A DNA stretch of 64,000 nucleotides from Cunninghamia lanceolata (lineage: Eukaryota; Streptophyta; Pinopsida; Cupressales; Cupressaceae): contig BSBN01001252.1 in assembly GCA_027924645.1 (NCBI GenBank), forward strand, positions 795,501-859,500, given 5' to 3'. Position 1 is the first letter of the stretch, and every line of letters starts with the position of its first letter. Positions 47,169 through 59,726 of the stretch are shown piece by piece. Both the position numbers and the translations under genes were made by a program. The notes under the pieces are model-generated. The model made no database searches. It saw only the letters and a program-made list of their open reading frames with translations, and had not been told where the DNA came from.

Positions 47169-47679
47169 CTGAAAGAAACTTTGTATTCCATGAAGCTCCT
47201 TTCTCTTCTTGTTCAAAGTGCAGCAACTGTCCAGAAGTATTAGACCACCAACCTCCTCCACACAGACCATGTAATCCAGACTGATACAGTCAATTTGCAA
47301 CAACTAAGAGGTCACTCTTTTGCTTGAAAATAAGAAATACAATCCTTTAAAGTTAAAAATCGACTTACCTGTGCAGAAAACATGGCATTGTCAATGAAAA
47401 TTGTAATCAGCAATAAAACTGTTCATTTAACAGCAGCTAATTTAAAAAAATCGATAAATAAATTTTGAAAAGTTTTAAAATTGTTAAAACATTGTCAATC
47501 TAAAAATGTCAGATTGTTAATTGATTAGTTCAAAGACTAATTAACTATAATATACCTGCCTGCTGCAGGAAGTAATAAGAACATAAATGGACAATATAAA
47601 ATGTTATGCTTGGAGGGTAAGATAATTCATGCTCAGATGATGATCTTAAGCAATCCTCCGAATTCAGATTTATTACTTT

Positions 47680-47770
47680 GGTCCCGGCGGGGCTCGAACC
47701 CGCGACCTTCGGCTACCCTAGTTGCAGGCGATCATAAGACCAACGCTCTAACCAACTGAGCTACGGGACC
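47680..47770 (-). tRNA. tRNA-Ile(UAU) with intron
   Basis: The minus strand folds as a full cloverleaf. Acceptor GGTCCCG/CGGGACC, D arm GCTC...GAGC with AGTTGGTTA loop, anticodon stem TTGGT/GCCGA (two G-U pairs), loop C-T-TAT-G with anticodon UAU, T arm GCGGG-TTCGAGC-CCCGC. An insertion of about 18 bases sits after position 37, the normal place for a nuclear tRNA intron. CCA is not encoded, as expected in eukaryotes. The A box (TAGCTCAGTTGG) and B box (GGTTCGAGCCC) are intact, and a TTTT run suitable for termination is not immediately adjacent. It is the clearest functional-looking gene in the window. Confidence 0.85.
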
Positions 47771-50363
47771 TTATTGAATACTCTTTGATTATCTAATTAT
47801 TAGTTTTCTCTGTTAAACTAAAACTTTTAAAGATGGAAACAAAACTTTTTTTAAACGAAAAGAGAAATATATTGTTTCAAAGAAGTATTATAGATTTAAT
47901 TACGCGGAAGGTGCTCCCTATATGAAAGGGACAACCTCGTTCGGCAAATCAACGGTTGAAAATTAGGCACATCAGTGGGCAGACGATTGAAACAATCCGG
48001 AGTGTCGCTTTTCCCGTGGCTGTTTTTCCCCGCCGCCATTGTCGTTTTCTGCTTCTCCGTCGTCGTTTTTCCCTTCGTTTATGCGCGGTCTGTCTTTTCC
48101 GGTTCACACATGCCCTCCCGTGGTTGCATCTCCACGTTTGTTATTAATCGGTAAAGTTTTTATGTCTGCATGAAAACGAAGAAATGAAGAAATGAAAGCG
48201 CTCCGTTGGCAGATGTTGAAAGTCTTATCTCAGTGGATGGTTTTATGCGAAGTTTCAAACCATACTGTCTTAAAAATGCTTCTCTCCGCTTATTTGTATT
48301 TTGAAAGAGCGATGCACCCTTTGGACGTTTTAAGAGTGCAAGGCCACAGTCACATTAGTCCACGCAAGTTGGTTTGCTATGTTCAAAACGTGCAATTTTA
48401 GTGTATGTGAGTAGACGAGTTAAAAGATGCTCATGGATCCATTGCACTCATTTGGATATATGTTAAAATGGCTTTAATCAAGATTTTTTAAGAGTTTATA
48501 AAGGGCACTCAGTAAAGCTATATCTAATTTTTTTAAAGAGATGTTAAGGAAGTTTACAAGCTTTTTATAATCATGTTATCTCATAAATTTTATAGAAACA
48601 ATTTATTTTAAAAAATTTAGTTGAATTTTTTTAAGAAGCGAGAGGTCAAACATTGCATATTCTACACTTTTTACCTTTTGTTTATTTACTCATTCTCACA
48701 TGCATCTCCTTAATCACGCTTAGGTCACATTTAGCCCATTTCCTCAGCCTAGAACCCATTTTTAAGTTCATTGCACGTAGTCCAAATTTATTATGCTACC
48801 ATAGACCCTTTCCTAGAAGTTGGAGCCATGCTTGTTGAAGGACACCAACACCCATGGGCCCTCCTATCCAAGTTAGAAATTCAATTGGCTCCACTGACGG
48901 TAAAACCCTAAACCTAGTCATCCTTAATATGTTTTCTTAACAAGTAGTTGCCCGGGTTTGTTCTATACACATATCTTTCCCATTCATTTTTAGGGTTCTC
49001 AATTCTTGATTGTACTAAGTGTTGTTCTTGATTCCAATCTACATTCTCTTTTTAATATTTAATAATTTCACTTTAGATATGAGATTCCGTCACTTTCCCT
49101 TCATCCATAGCTTGATTCACTTGTAAACTCTTTCCTTTGTTAGGATGTACAAGCACCATCACTCTCCCATCACCTCCATCCTTATCCTCATGCTCCTATA
49201 CTAAGTTTTTACCTATATTGCTCCTAGACCCTAACCCCTATAACTTCCTTTTACCCCCTCCATTCTTGTAGACTTGTCTACCTAAATCTCCCTTACACAA
49301 CACCATTGGCATATAAAAAATCTCTATCTCCCTCCATTGCACTTGCACACACCACTATAGATTGGACATCATCTTAGGGTTTTCCTCATAGTTGTAGATC
49401 CTTGCACACATCACCATCATCCCCACTCAGGGATCACACACTCCCTAATTTACTTGCTATATGTGGAGGCTAAACTGTGATTGTATCAACATACTTTGCT
49501 TTATGTACAACTTGTACTACATGATCCGCTCTAGATGGCCAAACATTTTCCTACCACTCTTTTATACTAAATCTTCCAACTAAATGTCAATTCCTTAACA
49601 ATACATATGTAAAAGTGGGCCCCCGCATCACATGCTCTCAATTCTCTTTAGACTAGCCAAAAGTCGCCTGTCCAATCACATTTTAGTTTTAAAAAACATG
49701 CACATAAACAACATATAATATACACAATGTATATATACCCAAAAGTTGGAAGAATTAGATGTATTATTCCATACACTCAATCAAAATACAATCGCACAAG
49801 TAACAACCACAACTTGTGTTAGCGATGAGCCTTCCCAACATAACATAAAATTATTAAACTTATCTCTAACTATATAACTACTAGCAATCACACAAAATGT
49901 GCAATGGGCACGTCAATAGACATTAACAAGGAGACTTGGTTTCTTAGAAGGAGAAGAGCAATATAAAAAGGCGATTTTCCCATGAACAACAATTTTGAAA
50001 ACAAACAATTGTTGCACTCTGAAATTCACATGACCAAAATAATATAAGCTGCAAGGTTTGGAATGGAGCACAACCAAGCACATAAATATACAAGAGTACT
50101 ATGGAGCGAAGGCTTCAGGAGCCTTGAGATGTGCCCCCCTTATGAAGATGCAATGTGTATTCCAATTTCAGAATGTCCTATATTTGTTAATTTAATTGGG
50201 AAATTGATGGGCACATAAATAAACCTTAAATAATTTGTAACAAAGAATCAAATTAAAAGTATAGAACGGAAGACACAAATTCAATAACAATAGGTTGATA
50301 GGAAAGTAGGCACATGAAAATTTACATGAGTGTGCATGTTTTGGGTTGACGAGATAGCCTCCC
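47771..50363. other. Unassigned sequence
   Basis: A GC-richer stretch (47900-48150) holds a 63-codon frame (47956-48147, Arg-rich) and another frame at 48192-48401. Neither shows a known motif. From 48650 to 49450 the sequence is C/T-rich on the plus strand. Nothing else can be supported. Confidence 0.35.
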
Positions 50364-50618
50364 ATCTACTGTTGGCAAACTGCATCAACGCTTACGTGAA
50401 TTGCTTGATGATAAGCTTGCATAATACTTGATGCGGTTTGGCTCATTCTTGCGTGGCACTCGCCCTTTTTCGACAAAGTCTAGAGGAGAGCTTTCTGATA
50501 TGATTAAACAACATGGTTGCCCTACTTTGTTATTCACATTGAGCACAGTTGATACAAAGTGGATGGACTTGCATGCTATCATGCCTGGGTCACCCGCCCT
50601 ATTCATTTTAAAATTGCT
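50364..50618 (+). pseudogene. Helitron-like N-terminal domain fragment
   Basis: The frame reads STVGKLHQRLRELLDDKLA, a TAA stop, then YLMRFGSFLRGTRPFSTKSR and GELSDMIKQHGCPTLLFTLS with TVDTKWMDLHA. The RGTR...EL...I.Q.GCPT.FFTLS..D..W.DL pattern is that of the Helitron helicase-like N-terminal domain (Helitron_like_N). The stop and the small size show it is a fragment. It is interrupted at 50618 by the gag-only LTR element; after 56251 no continuation could be recognised. Confidence 0.6.
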
Positions 50619-52844
50619 TGTAATGTCCCCTTCTAGTCAGTCAAATTTTTCATAGCCTTGCACAATTTCAACTTACCAAAAGAGAACAATAATATTCAAA
50701 TTTTCCTTTTCATATCATAATTAGAGTTAATAACTGAGTATCAAACTCATATATTTTCCACAATTGTATTTAAGGCTTATAATCTTTAATCATAATCACA
50801 TACATTTCATCTCTATATTTATAGTTATGATTCATATCAAGTTCATACATTTCATATTCATATTCTTTCTCACATCGTTCCCATGTATTATCTAAAGAGA
50901 GTTCTTGGTTAGCCCTATCATTAATCAACCTTGTCTTCCACATGAGCATGGTTTGTTAAGGTGTTAACCATCCCATATGGAGGCCCAAAGGTTTCTTGCA
51001 ACACTCGGGGTCCTTCACCATTTGGCTCAATGGAACTTCACGCAACACCTGGCATTCGTCGTCCCATTGAGAATCACCTACTGTCCGGCACATTTATTAT
51101 GAGCTCATAATACCATAGGCCCAAGAGCTTATCCCAACACCCAGGGTCCTTCGTCTCTTGGCTCAAGGGACTTCTCCCAACACCCGGGGTCCTTCATCCA
51201 CTTGAGGGTCACCTAGGTCCAATTTCACATCCTTAACTTAACCCCATACTCACAGGTTGGTAAAAGTGATTAAGGATGAGGCTTGAACATCCCTTTGATT
51301 ACATCATGAGTTCGTGAGCTATAATTCATCAATTTGAGATCTTTATATCTCTATTCTTGTTCCTTCATGGAACCTCATTTTTACATTTATTCATGGCCTT
51401 ATATTACACATCATTATCATATAGCTTTATATCATTCATATTCAATTTCAAGCATGAGACAATTAACTAATGCTTTGTTTCATTTCTAATCATGATTCAT
51501 TTATTCTTACCATAATTAGATTGTTCTAGTATTATACTTCTTATTCATAGCCTTGTAATTATTCTATGCTATTTGCATATGCATTGAATAAGAGAAATTT
51601 GAGTTATTCATTTATTAACATTCATCCATTTTGATTGATTTGCTGATTAAGACATTCCTAATGTAATATATCTATCTATCTTCAAATTTAAATTAGAATA
51701 TTTAACATGCTATATTAAAGAATTCAAATAACTTATTCCCTAAACATAACTGGTATAGAGTTTGCTAAATCTTACCTCTGCTGTAGCAGTCCCTTTTTCC
51801 TTTTGGTTTGTATTTACCATTGAATGATGCTTCAATGTTGATTGTTGTTATTTTAACTCAGACTTGTGTATTGCTGTCTGTTGAATTATTTCCCTTGACT
51901 GAATGATGCTGATGAAAACAATAATCTTGATGGTTGTTCAAAATTGCTTGACTTTTTTTTTTATTTCTTCATTCGTTGATGCCTTAGACCTTTTTAATGA
52001 TTCTATGGTGTTTATGTTTTTCTATCCTCATTCCTATGTATTCATTCCTCTTATTGCTGTAGGCCTTTTGTTTAAATCAGAACTACTGAATGGGATTCGA
52101 ATTGTATTTTTTCCTCCTTCCCATTTCTCTACCTCATATCTCTCTTTAATACCATAATACTACGAGGAATGGGTGTGACTTTATGAAAACATCATAAGTG
52201 AATCGTTGTTTTCCCTCATTCGTTGCCCTCTTTTTTAATAGTTATTCATACTAATAAGTTCCGTCAAGTCTTTTAAACTAGTATCCCTTTATCCTAATTC
52301 ATGGCTTCTCTTAATAGAATCGTAAGCTATTAATAGATTTCTTTTATTTACTTTCCTTGAATCATATGCTTTCTTTTTGTCTTGATTGCTTTTCTCAAAA
52401 AAAGCTTTTCTTTTTCTCTTATGGGGTTTATATTATATTAATATTAATATTAATATCTATATCAATATTTATATTTATAATATATTTATTATATTATTAT
52501 AATCAACTATAATATATTTATTATATTATTATAATAAATGATTATAATAATGTTTTTTATTTATTTTTATATTTATAATAATATTTATATTATTATAAAT
52601 ATATTTATTAATATATTATATTGTAATTATAATAATCCATATTGATAATATTATTATTTTTATTTATATTATCATTTATAAACACCATAAATATAAAATA
52701 TTTATAAAATAATATTATTTAATATTAATGTTTATTTACACGATTGATGATGACAAACATTATATTTGACGGAAAAGACTTTTCCACCTTTATCATGGCG
52801 TTTAAATCTTAATTTAAACAATGCCTTAATATGGGGACATGACA
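50619..52844 (-). repeat. TR-GAG 3' LTR (left)
   Basis: Runs TGTAATGTCCCC...GGGGACATGACA on the plus strand; the ends are inverted copies. It contains repeated phrases about lists of C-rich blocks (CACCCGGGGTCCTTC) at 51005-51190, and an extremely AT-rich tract at 52430-52740 made of TATTATAAT variants. Confidence 0.9.
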
Positions 52845-52845
52845 G

Positions 52846-52860
52846 GCCTCCCCTCTTAAG
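52846..52860 (-). other. TR-GAG polypurine tract
   Basis: Minus-strand CTTAAGAGGGGAGGC lies immediately upstream of the 3' LTR. Confidence 0.75.
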
Positions 52861-52931
52861 ATTGCTTGTCCTCAAGCAATTCCTACTTCTTCTAAGATCA
52901 ATTTTCTTTCCTTCTTTTACTTGAAGTTACT

Positions 52932-54080
52932 TCACTTTCTTCCTGAATTTCTTTGTTGAGTATGATTTCTATATTGTGCTTGAGCTCTTTTCCCACATTT
53001 ATGCCCGATTTCCCATTTCTCATTACATTTAAAACACATGTTTCCCTTTGCGGAGTCTTTACACTTGTGTCCTGGTTTCCATGCTTCTTTGCAATTGAAA
53101 CAAAGGCCCTTTTCTCTTAATTCGTCTCTTAGGCATACATGTCCTTGTTTCCAAGTTTCACCACATTTGCGGCATGGATTGTTGCCTTGTCCTTCATTCT
53201 TTTGGTGGAAGGGTTTTTGGAATTTATCCTTATTAGGGAGAGGTTTGGTATAAGTCTTCGGTTTCTTATCTTTTTCTAATCTAAGGGTCGTATCTATGGC
53301 ATCTTCTAGACTAGTAGGTTTGAATGCACTCATAAAATTTCTAAGGGATTCATCGAGTCCTTCCACAAACATTTATGTGAGCCGTTCTTCTTCGACTCTG
53401 AGAACTCTTACGGAGAGCTTCTCAAATTTGTGGATGTGAGTTCCTTAAAAGCCTCTTGTGGGTGTCTCTTATCAAACCTCTTGATGAACTTCCTTGAGAA
53501 TTCTTCATAAGATGTAATCTTTTTGTGGCCTAGGGTGTTTTTCCCGTGGTGCCACCATTCGTATGCTAACCCATTTAGATGAAGAATGGCGAATTGCAAA
53601 GCATCTTTTTTAGTCATCATTAAGTTTTTCCAACCATGAGTGTGCTAAAATCTTATTAGATCCATTGAAATTAGGTAAATAGACCTTATTTGCTTTGTGT
53701 TTTAGATCTTTATTCATGGGTCTCCTTTCTCTTTGACCTCCTTCCTTCCTCTTGGCATTGTAAAAATCATTAAATGAGACTACCTTTCTCACTTTAGGGT
53801 CTAGGTTTGCATAGGCTATAGCTATGTCCTCCATGCTCATGGTGGCTAGTGCATTTTCTTCTCCACTTGAAACTTCCTCATTCGGAAGGAAAGATGGTAC
53901 GGACACTTTCTAAGCAGATGAGGATTGGCTATTTTCAACACGGTTTGATCCCACTTCCTTTCCATTAGTTACTTGGGTCTTCAAACTCTCAATAGTGTTG
54001 CCCATATTTTGTAGTGCTTGACAAAGAGCTTGGTTTGTCTTGTTTTGTTCTGCTATGAATGCTCTTAGTTCCTCATCCAT
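52932..54080 (-). pseudogene. Ty3-type gag with three zinc knuckles
   Basis: Start MDEELRAFIAEQNKTNQALC at 54080. The capsid part carries VYLPNFNGSNKILAHSWLEK, ALQFAILHLNGLAYEWWHHG and YEEFSRKFIKRFD (retrotransposon gag domain, YEWW and F...F). The C-terminus has three Cys-His motifs of CX2CX7HXC spacing: CRKCGETWKQGHVC, CFNCKEAWKPGHKC and CFKCNEKWEIGHKC. Most gags of this type have one such motif. Damage: TAG at about 53911, frameshifts near 53615 and 53400, and TAA at about 53374. The element could be mobilised only by an autonomous partner elsewhere. Confidence 0.88.
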
Positions 54081-54157
54081 TTGGTTGTTGTTGTTGCGTG
54101 TGTTGTACCTTCTTGATTAAGCTTGCATCAAATTTCCTCACTAGGTGGCAGGTCGAT

Positions 54158-54169
54158 GGCTTTGATACC
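54158..54169 (-). other. TR-GAG primer-binding site
   Basis: Minus-strand GGTATCAAAGCC, two bases inside the LTR, is close to the initiator tRNA-Met site (GGTATCAGAGC). The mismatch is an internal G-to-A change. Confidence 0.7.
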
Positions 54170-54171
54170 GC

Positions 54172-56246
54172 GGTAATGTCCCCTTCTAGTCAGTCGAATT
54201 TTTCATAGCCTTGCACAATTTCAGCTTACCAAAAGAGAACATTAGTATTCAAATTTTCCTTTTCATATCATAATTAGAGTTAATAACTGAGTATCAAACT
54301 CATATATTTTCCACAATTGTATTTAAGGCTTATAATCTTTAATCATAATCACATACATTTCATCTCTATATTTATAGTTATGATTCATATCAAGTTCATA
54401 CATTTCATATTCATATTCTTTCTCACATTGTTTCCATGTATTGTCTAAAGAGAGTTCTTGGTTAGCCCTATCATTAATCAACCTTGTCTTCTACATGAGC
54501 ATGGTTTGTTAAGGCGTTAACCATCCCATACGGAGGCCCAAAGGTTTCTCCCAACACTCGGGGTCCTTCACCATTTGGCTCAATGGAACTTCACGCAACA
54601 CTCGGCATTCTTCGTCCCATTGAGAATCACCTACCGTCCGGCACATTTATTATGAGCTCATAATACCATAGGCCCAAGAGCTTCTCCCAACACCCGGGGT
54701 CCTTCGTCTCTTGGCTCAAGGGACTTCTCCACCCGAAGTCCTTCATCCACTTGAGGGTCACCTAGGTCCAATTTCACATCCTTAACTTAACCCCATACTC
54801 ACAGGTTGGTAAAAGTGATTAAGGATGAGGCTTGAACATCCCTTTGATTACATCATGAGTTCGTGAGCCACAATTCATCAATTTGAGATATTTATATCTC
54901 TATTCTTGTTCCTTCATGGAACCTCATTTTTATATTTATTCATGGCCTTATATTACACCATTATCATATAGCTTTATATCATTCATATTCAATTTCAAGC
55001 ATGAGACAATTAACTAATGCTTTGTTTCATTTCTAATCATGATTCATTTATTCTTACCATAATTAGATTTTTCTAGTATTATACTTCTTATTCATAGCTT
55101 TGTAATGATTCTATGCTATTTACTTATGAATTGAATAAGAGAAATTTGAATTATTCATTTATTAACATTCATCTATTTTGATTGATTTGCTGATTAAGAT
55201 ATTCCTAATGTAAATATCTATCTATCTTCAAATATAAATCGGAATATTTAACATGCTACATTAAAGAATTCAACTAACTTATTCCCTAAACATACCTCGT
55301 ATACAGTTTGCTAAATCTTACCTCTGCTGTAGCAGTCCCTTTTTCCTTTTGGTCTGTATTTACCACTGAATGATGCTTCAATGCTGATTGCTGTTATTTT
55401 AACTCAGATTATTGTTGTCTGTTGAATTATTTCCCTTGACTGAATGATGCCGATGAAAACAATAATCTTGATTGCTGTTCAAAATTGCTTTAGTTTAAAT
55501 CAGAACTGTTGAATGGGATTCGAATTGTATTTTTTCCTCCTTCCCATTTCTCTACCTCATATCTCTCTTTAATACCATAATACTACTAGGAATGGGTGTG
55601 ACTTTATGAAAACATCATAAGTGAATCGGTGTTTTCCCTCATTTGCTGCCCTCTTTTTTAATAGTTATTCATACTAATAAGTTCCGTCAAGTCTTTTAAA
55701 CTAGTATCCCTTTATCCTAATTCGTGGCTTCTCTTAATAGAATCGTAAGCTATTAATAGATTTCTTCTATTTACTTTCCTTGAATCGTATGCTCTCTTTT
55801 TGTCTTGATTGCTTTTGTCAAAAAAAGCTTTTCTTTTTCTCGTATGGGGTTTATATTATATTAATATCTATATCAATATTTATATTTATAATATATTTAT
55901 TACATTGTTATAATCAACTATAATATATTTATTATTATATTATAATAAATGATTATAATAATATTTCTTATTTATTTTTATATTTATAATAATTATAAAT
56001 ATATTTATTAATATATTATATTGTAATTATAATAATATCCATATTGATAATATTATTATTTTTATTTACATTATCATTTATAAACACTATAAATATAAAA
56101 TATTTATAAAATAATATTATTTAATATTAATGTTTATTTACACGATTGATGATGACAAACATTATATTTGACGGAAACGACTTTTCCACCTTTATCATGG
56201 CGTTTAAATTTTAATTTAAACAATGCCTTAATATGGGGACATGACA
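54172..56246 (-). repeat. TR-GAG 5' LTR (right)
   Basis: Matches the left LTR along its length. The first base is G instead of T (GGTAATGTCC). It lacks the segment between about 51945 and 52060 of the left copy, and its AT-rich tract is shorter. Confidence 0.9.
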
Positions 56247-56251
56247 TTGCT

Positions 56252-57568
56252 CATACCTTTCCTCACAAGGATAAGATTGATAAGATTTACTAGTTACAAT
56301 CATATTTGCAACAATGGACACCCTGTTGGTTGCAACAAAAAAAGTGAAATCTACTCTGAAACAATCTAATTGTTTAGTTTACAAGAAACGCTAAATTCTA
56401 ACTTTATTGTGGAAAAGGGAAGCTTGTAACTTTTAGATATACCAGAATCCTATCATTGGTGGTCTCCTAATATGACTCTGAAGTAATTTATTTCATATAA
56501 AAAAGGCATTCAATGGCAATATTGACAGAAACAAATGATAAGTAGTAACTAAAATTATCTTTGAACAAGATCCAACATGAATGACATTACCAAGTACTTC
56601 AGTATTCATGCTTTCAAGAACACTTATAACTAAAATGAGATTTTGCATTTCAATAAATTAATATTTACTTATGCACTTTTAAGCATATAAGACTTCAAAG
56701 GCTTCGTGGATGTTGGAATTAGAATTAAGTTTTGTCCCCTCTAAAGTTTACTTGACACTGCCACAAGCTAAAAAATCACAATAGACAACAAAAGTGTATT
56801 TGAACATTGAGGTAGATTGCACAGGTTTAAAGATAGCAACAAAACACTAGTTGTATTTCTCCAAATCCAAATATTTAAGCTAAACCTATTTATTTCGTTT
56901 TTGAAGCCTTCAAATACATAAATTTAGAAAAATCTATTTAGTTTCTGAAACTCTCAAAAACTTATTTGAAGCAAAACCTACCTTAACCTAATCTTTGAAA
57001 TGCATGAACTTGAAGAAACACATATATTTAAACTAAAAGGTGTACCAAAAATAGTAATACATATATAGATTTCGGTTCTAAAGGCCTTAAAAGGCATAAA
57101 TTTCAAGAAAAGAGTGTAATATTTAGGCAGATTTGTCAGCAAAACATTCTTCATGAGAAACGCACTTGTAAAAACTTGAAATGTGAAATAAAAATCTGGA
57201 AGGGTTTAAATATTCGAAGAATATGATGCTGCAAATTTCAGATATAATTTTGAATTGATTTGAAGAACACATAGGAATGTGCAAACAACAATTTTTGGAA
57301 ATGGTAATTATTTTGTAAGTTGTGTATTGAAAGTTGTTATAGTACATTGTTAAGGAAAGGAGATAGAAATGACAGACATTTTAATATCTCAAATAGATGA
57401 TCCTCTTCTCCAACTCAAGTACTGGAATAATCTCACTTTCCTCCAATATATGAATATATCAACCTATTAATGTATGTGGCCAAAAAATTAGAAGCAGAAA
57501 GAGCAAATAGCCCAGCCTGTCAATTTAAAGATTAGCATGGAAACTGCTCATAACTTTTTATAGCAGGT
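56252..57568. other. Unassigned sequence
   Basis: No gene is supported. The Helitron-like frame does not clearly continue after the LTR element. AT-rich, with no repeat noticed. Confidence 0.4.
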
Positions 57569-57815
57569 CCATGTAAATATTTATAATATCTCTGTATCTC
57601 CTTAGTTTCATATGTTGAGAGGCTCTCTCTCTGTATCACTCTCCTTGGTTACAACCCATCTATCAAGAGATCCTGCAACCAACCAAAGAAGATCCATGTA
57701 AATATTTATAATATCTCTGTATCTCCTTAGTTTCATATGTTGAGAGGCTCTCCCTCTGTATCACTCTCCTTGGTTACAACCCATGTATCAAGAGATCCTG
57801 CAACCAACCAAAGAA
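57569..57815. repeat. 125-bp tandem duplication
   Basis: CCATGTAAATATTTATAATA...AACCAACCAAAGAAG occurs twice in tandem (57569 and 57694) with only two or so differences visible, so it is recent. Confidence 0.9.
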
Positions 57816-58655
57816 GCAAATAAGGGTGAGAGCAAAGGTTCTCAAAAATACATGAATTTAAAGAACACAAGATTCCTGCTATACAAAATTAACAACTTAC
57901 TTGACTTGTGACTCTCAGCAACCACCATGAGCCACCTCTGGAGAACTGAGGCCATGAAGAGGAAGATTGAACTGAGAGTGTGCTGTATGCATATGTAAAA
58001 ACAGTGAATTTAATAAGAGATTATCCCTGTGAATGTGGACGTAGCCTTTTTGGGTGAACCACTATAAAAACCTGTGTTATCTTGTCTGTGAAATCTTTTT
58101 AGTTTCTCATTCTGTTATTTCTGTTTTTCTTTCATTGTTTTGCTTCTGTTTAATCAACACTCCAAACACGTAACAACTCGGCGAAAAACCCTACTTTCAA
58201 CAAGAAAATCTCTAACCAAATTTAGCCAGGATTTAACCTACCACTTCAATCTGCACCAAATGAAGCCAACATCTTACATCAAACTAATTATAACACAACT
58301 ATGAAAGAAACCCTAACTAAGAATATGCATCAAACCCTCATGTGATTTCCTGATATGCCTAAGAAAAACATTTTATAACCCAGAAGCATAAACAAAATTG
58401 GGAACCTATTTTTATCTTGCTACTATCAAAATAAACACAACATCTTATAAATAATAATGGCAGCTCAAATTTCACCTCTTCCCAGGGGCACGGATCTGCT
58501 AGGACAAGCCAATCGCCACTAGCAGGGTTCGATCCCCTCTCAGTCGCCGCCAATGAACACAAAATGCCCCCGCCCTATTTGCGGCCCTCGCAAGCCAAAG
58601 CGGTTAACTGGCGGTTGGCTTGTTTTCTAGCGAGGGAATATCTCTCCAATGGGAC
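57816..58655. other. Unassigned sequence
   Basis: No gene is supported. 58030-58200 contains a TATA-free promoter-like pyrimidine stretch (TTTCTCATTCTGTTATTTC). 58470-58620 is GC-richer and holds GGTTCGATCCC, a box-B-like sequence, in plus orientation at about 58527. Confidence 0.35.
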
Positions 58656-58830
58656 ATTGCTGGGAAACCATGGCCACCACAGGATTTGAACACGACACCT
58701 TGGGAAAATGCTGCCGCTTAGCCGAAGAAGAACCTCCGAGCAGACGAATATGCCAGTGAAAGAGAAGTGCTCTACAGACTCTCACCACCAATTTCCTCCG
58801 CTTAGATGACATCCACATACCCAACATTAT
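58656..58830 (-). other. Possible tRNA-derived (SINE-like) sequence
   Basis: On the minus strand TCGGCTAAGCGG (58725-58714) resembles a Pol III A box, and GTGTTCAAATCC (58693-58682) a B box, about 20 bases apart. No cloverleaf or poly-A tail was found. An open frame crosses it without a known motif. This is weak evidence. Confidence 0.25.
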
Positions 58831-59529
58831 TAATCCTTCACAGATGGCTGATTGGCTCGGTTTGAAATGACCAGTCTGCCAAACCCTACAATGAAATGAC
58901 TAAAAGATGGCTGTGCTATTATGTGGTGTAAGCCCCCTTTGCGATTGCTATTGTCTTCATGTCGAGAAGGTGAAACTTCCTCTTATTAGTTTTTTTCAGG
59001 TTATCTGCTGCCACAGATTTTTCTGTATATGAGGAGGTTTGGATGCTCAGGCAATTCACAGAGTCAGAACGTATAAATATGTTTATGGATGTGACATTTT
59101 ATGGTTGGACTTAATACCTGTGAAGTGTTTCGAGTCAACGAACTGAAAATAATTTTACTCCAACATTGATGTTTAACATGACGACCAAGCAACAAATCTC
59201 CACTGCTGGCATCACAAGAAAAATCCCTGTAGATATTTGTCTCACATGTGAACGATTGAGATCATTTCAATGGTCATCTTGTACCTGCAAGACAACCAAA
59301 GCCGTTTGATTGACATCGAAAAGATATTGAAGATTTCTTAGGGCTGCGGCTTTTGGTCCCTTACGCTGCTTGGTCTCGTGGACGTCATTAAATCTATTCA
59401 TTTATTCATTCAAATGCATATTGGCATAATAAATGGAAAGCTACCCAGTGTTAGCGTGAGCCTTCCCAATAGAAAATTATATTTATTATTAAATACCATA
59501 TTTATTATATTGTAAATTATTAAATTAGC
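58831..59529. other. Unassigned sequence
   Basis: No gene is supported. Base composition is closer to 40 percent GC than in the neighbouring stretches. It ends at the inverted-repeat arm. Confidence 0.35.
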
Positions 59530-59726
59530 CCCGTCTCGTATGTCTTTTTCTTCTTGTTCTCCCTGACTATTCTTCTTTTGCAGTAAGGTTTAGGATTTTC
59601 TCCATTGGAGAAATATTTGCTGGTATGAACCTTAAAATTCTAGGAGCAATAATTGTAAATGTACAATAGCCTTATAACAATTGTGTCAATGATGGAGGAG
59701 CACCACTCCACGTAAAAGTGATTATG
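59530..59726 (-). repeat. Inverted-repeat arm (partner at 46970-47168)
   Basis: Reverse-complement match to 46970-47168, starting CCCCGTCTCGTATGTC and ending CACTCCACGTAAAAGTGA. The two arms lie 12.4 kb apart around the tRNA and the TR-GAG element. Confidence 0.8.

Larger units (their letters stand above)
50619..56246 (-). mobile_element. Gag-only LTR retrotransposon (TR-GAG type)
   Basis: A 5.6-kb element on the minus strand with large LTRs (2226 and 2075 bp) and an internal region of only about 1.3 kb, which holds a primer-binding site, one gag frame and a polypurine tract. The target duplication TTGCT is exact (50614-50618 and 56247-56251), so it is a complete insertion and not a recombination remnant. 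No protease, RT, RNase H or integrase is present, and the gag stop lies about 90 bp from the LTR. That structure matches the non-autonomous Ty3-related TR-GAG class. LTR differences include a gap of about 105 bp (51945-52060 absent from the right LTR), so it is old. Confidence 0.9.

Noticed and set aside
47956..48401. Small Arg-rich and mixed frames as host genes
   Set aside because: Short, no motif, no splice or promoter evidence that could be judged by eye.
52430..52740. Replication origin or matrix attachment region in the AT-rich tract
   Set aside because: It is part of the LTR and occurs in both copies; extreme AT content alone is not evidence.
58359..58827. Two minus-strand frames of 66-67 codons as genes
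   Set aside because: No recognised domain, and the sequence looks like a possible Pol III-derived repeat.
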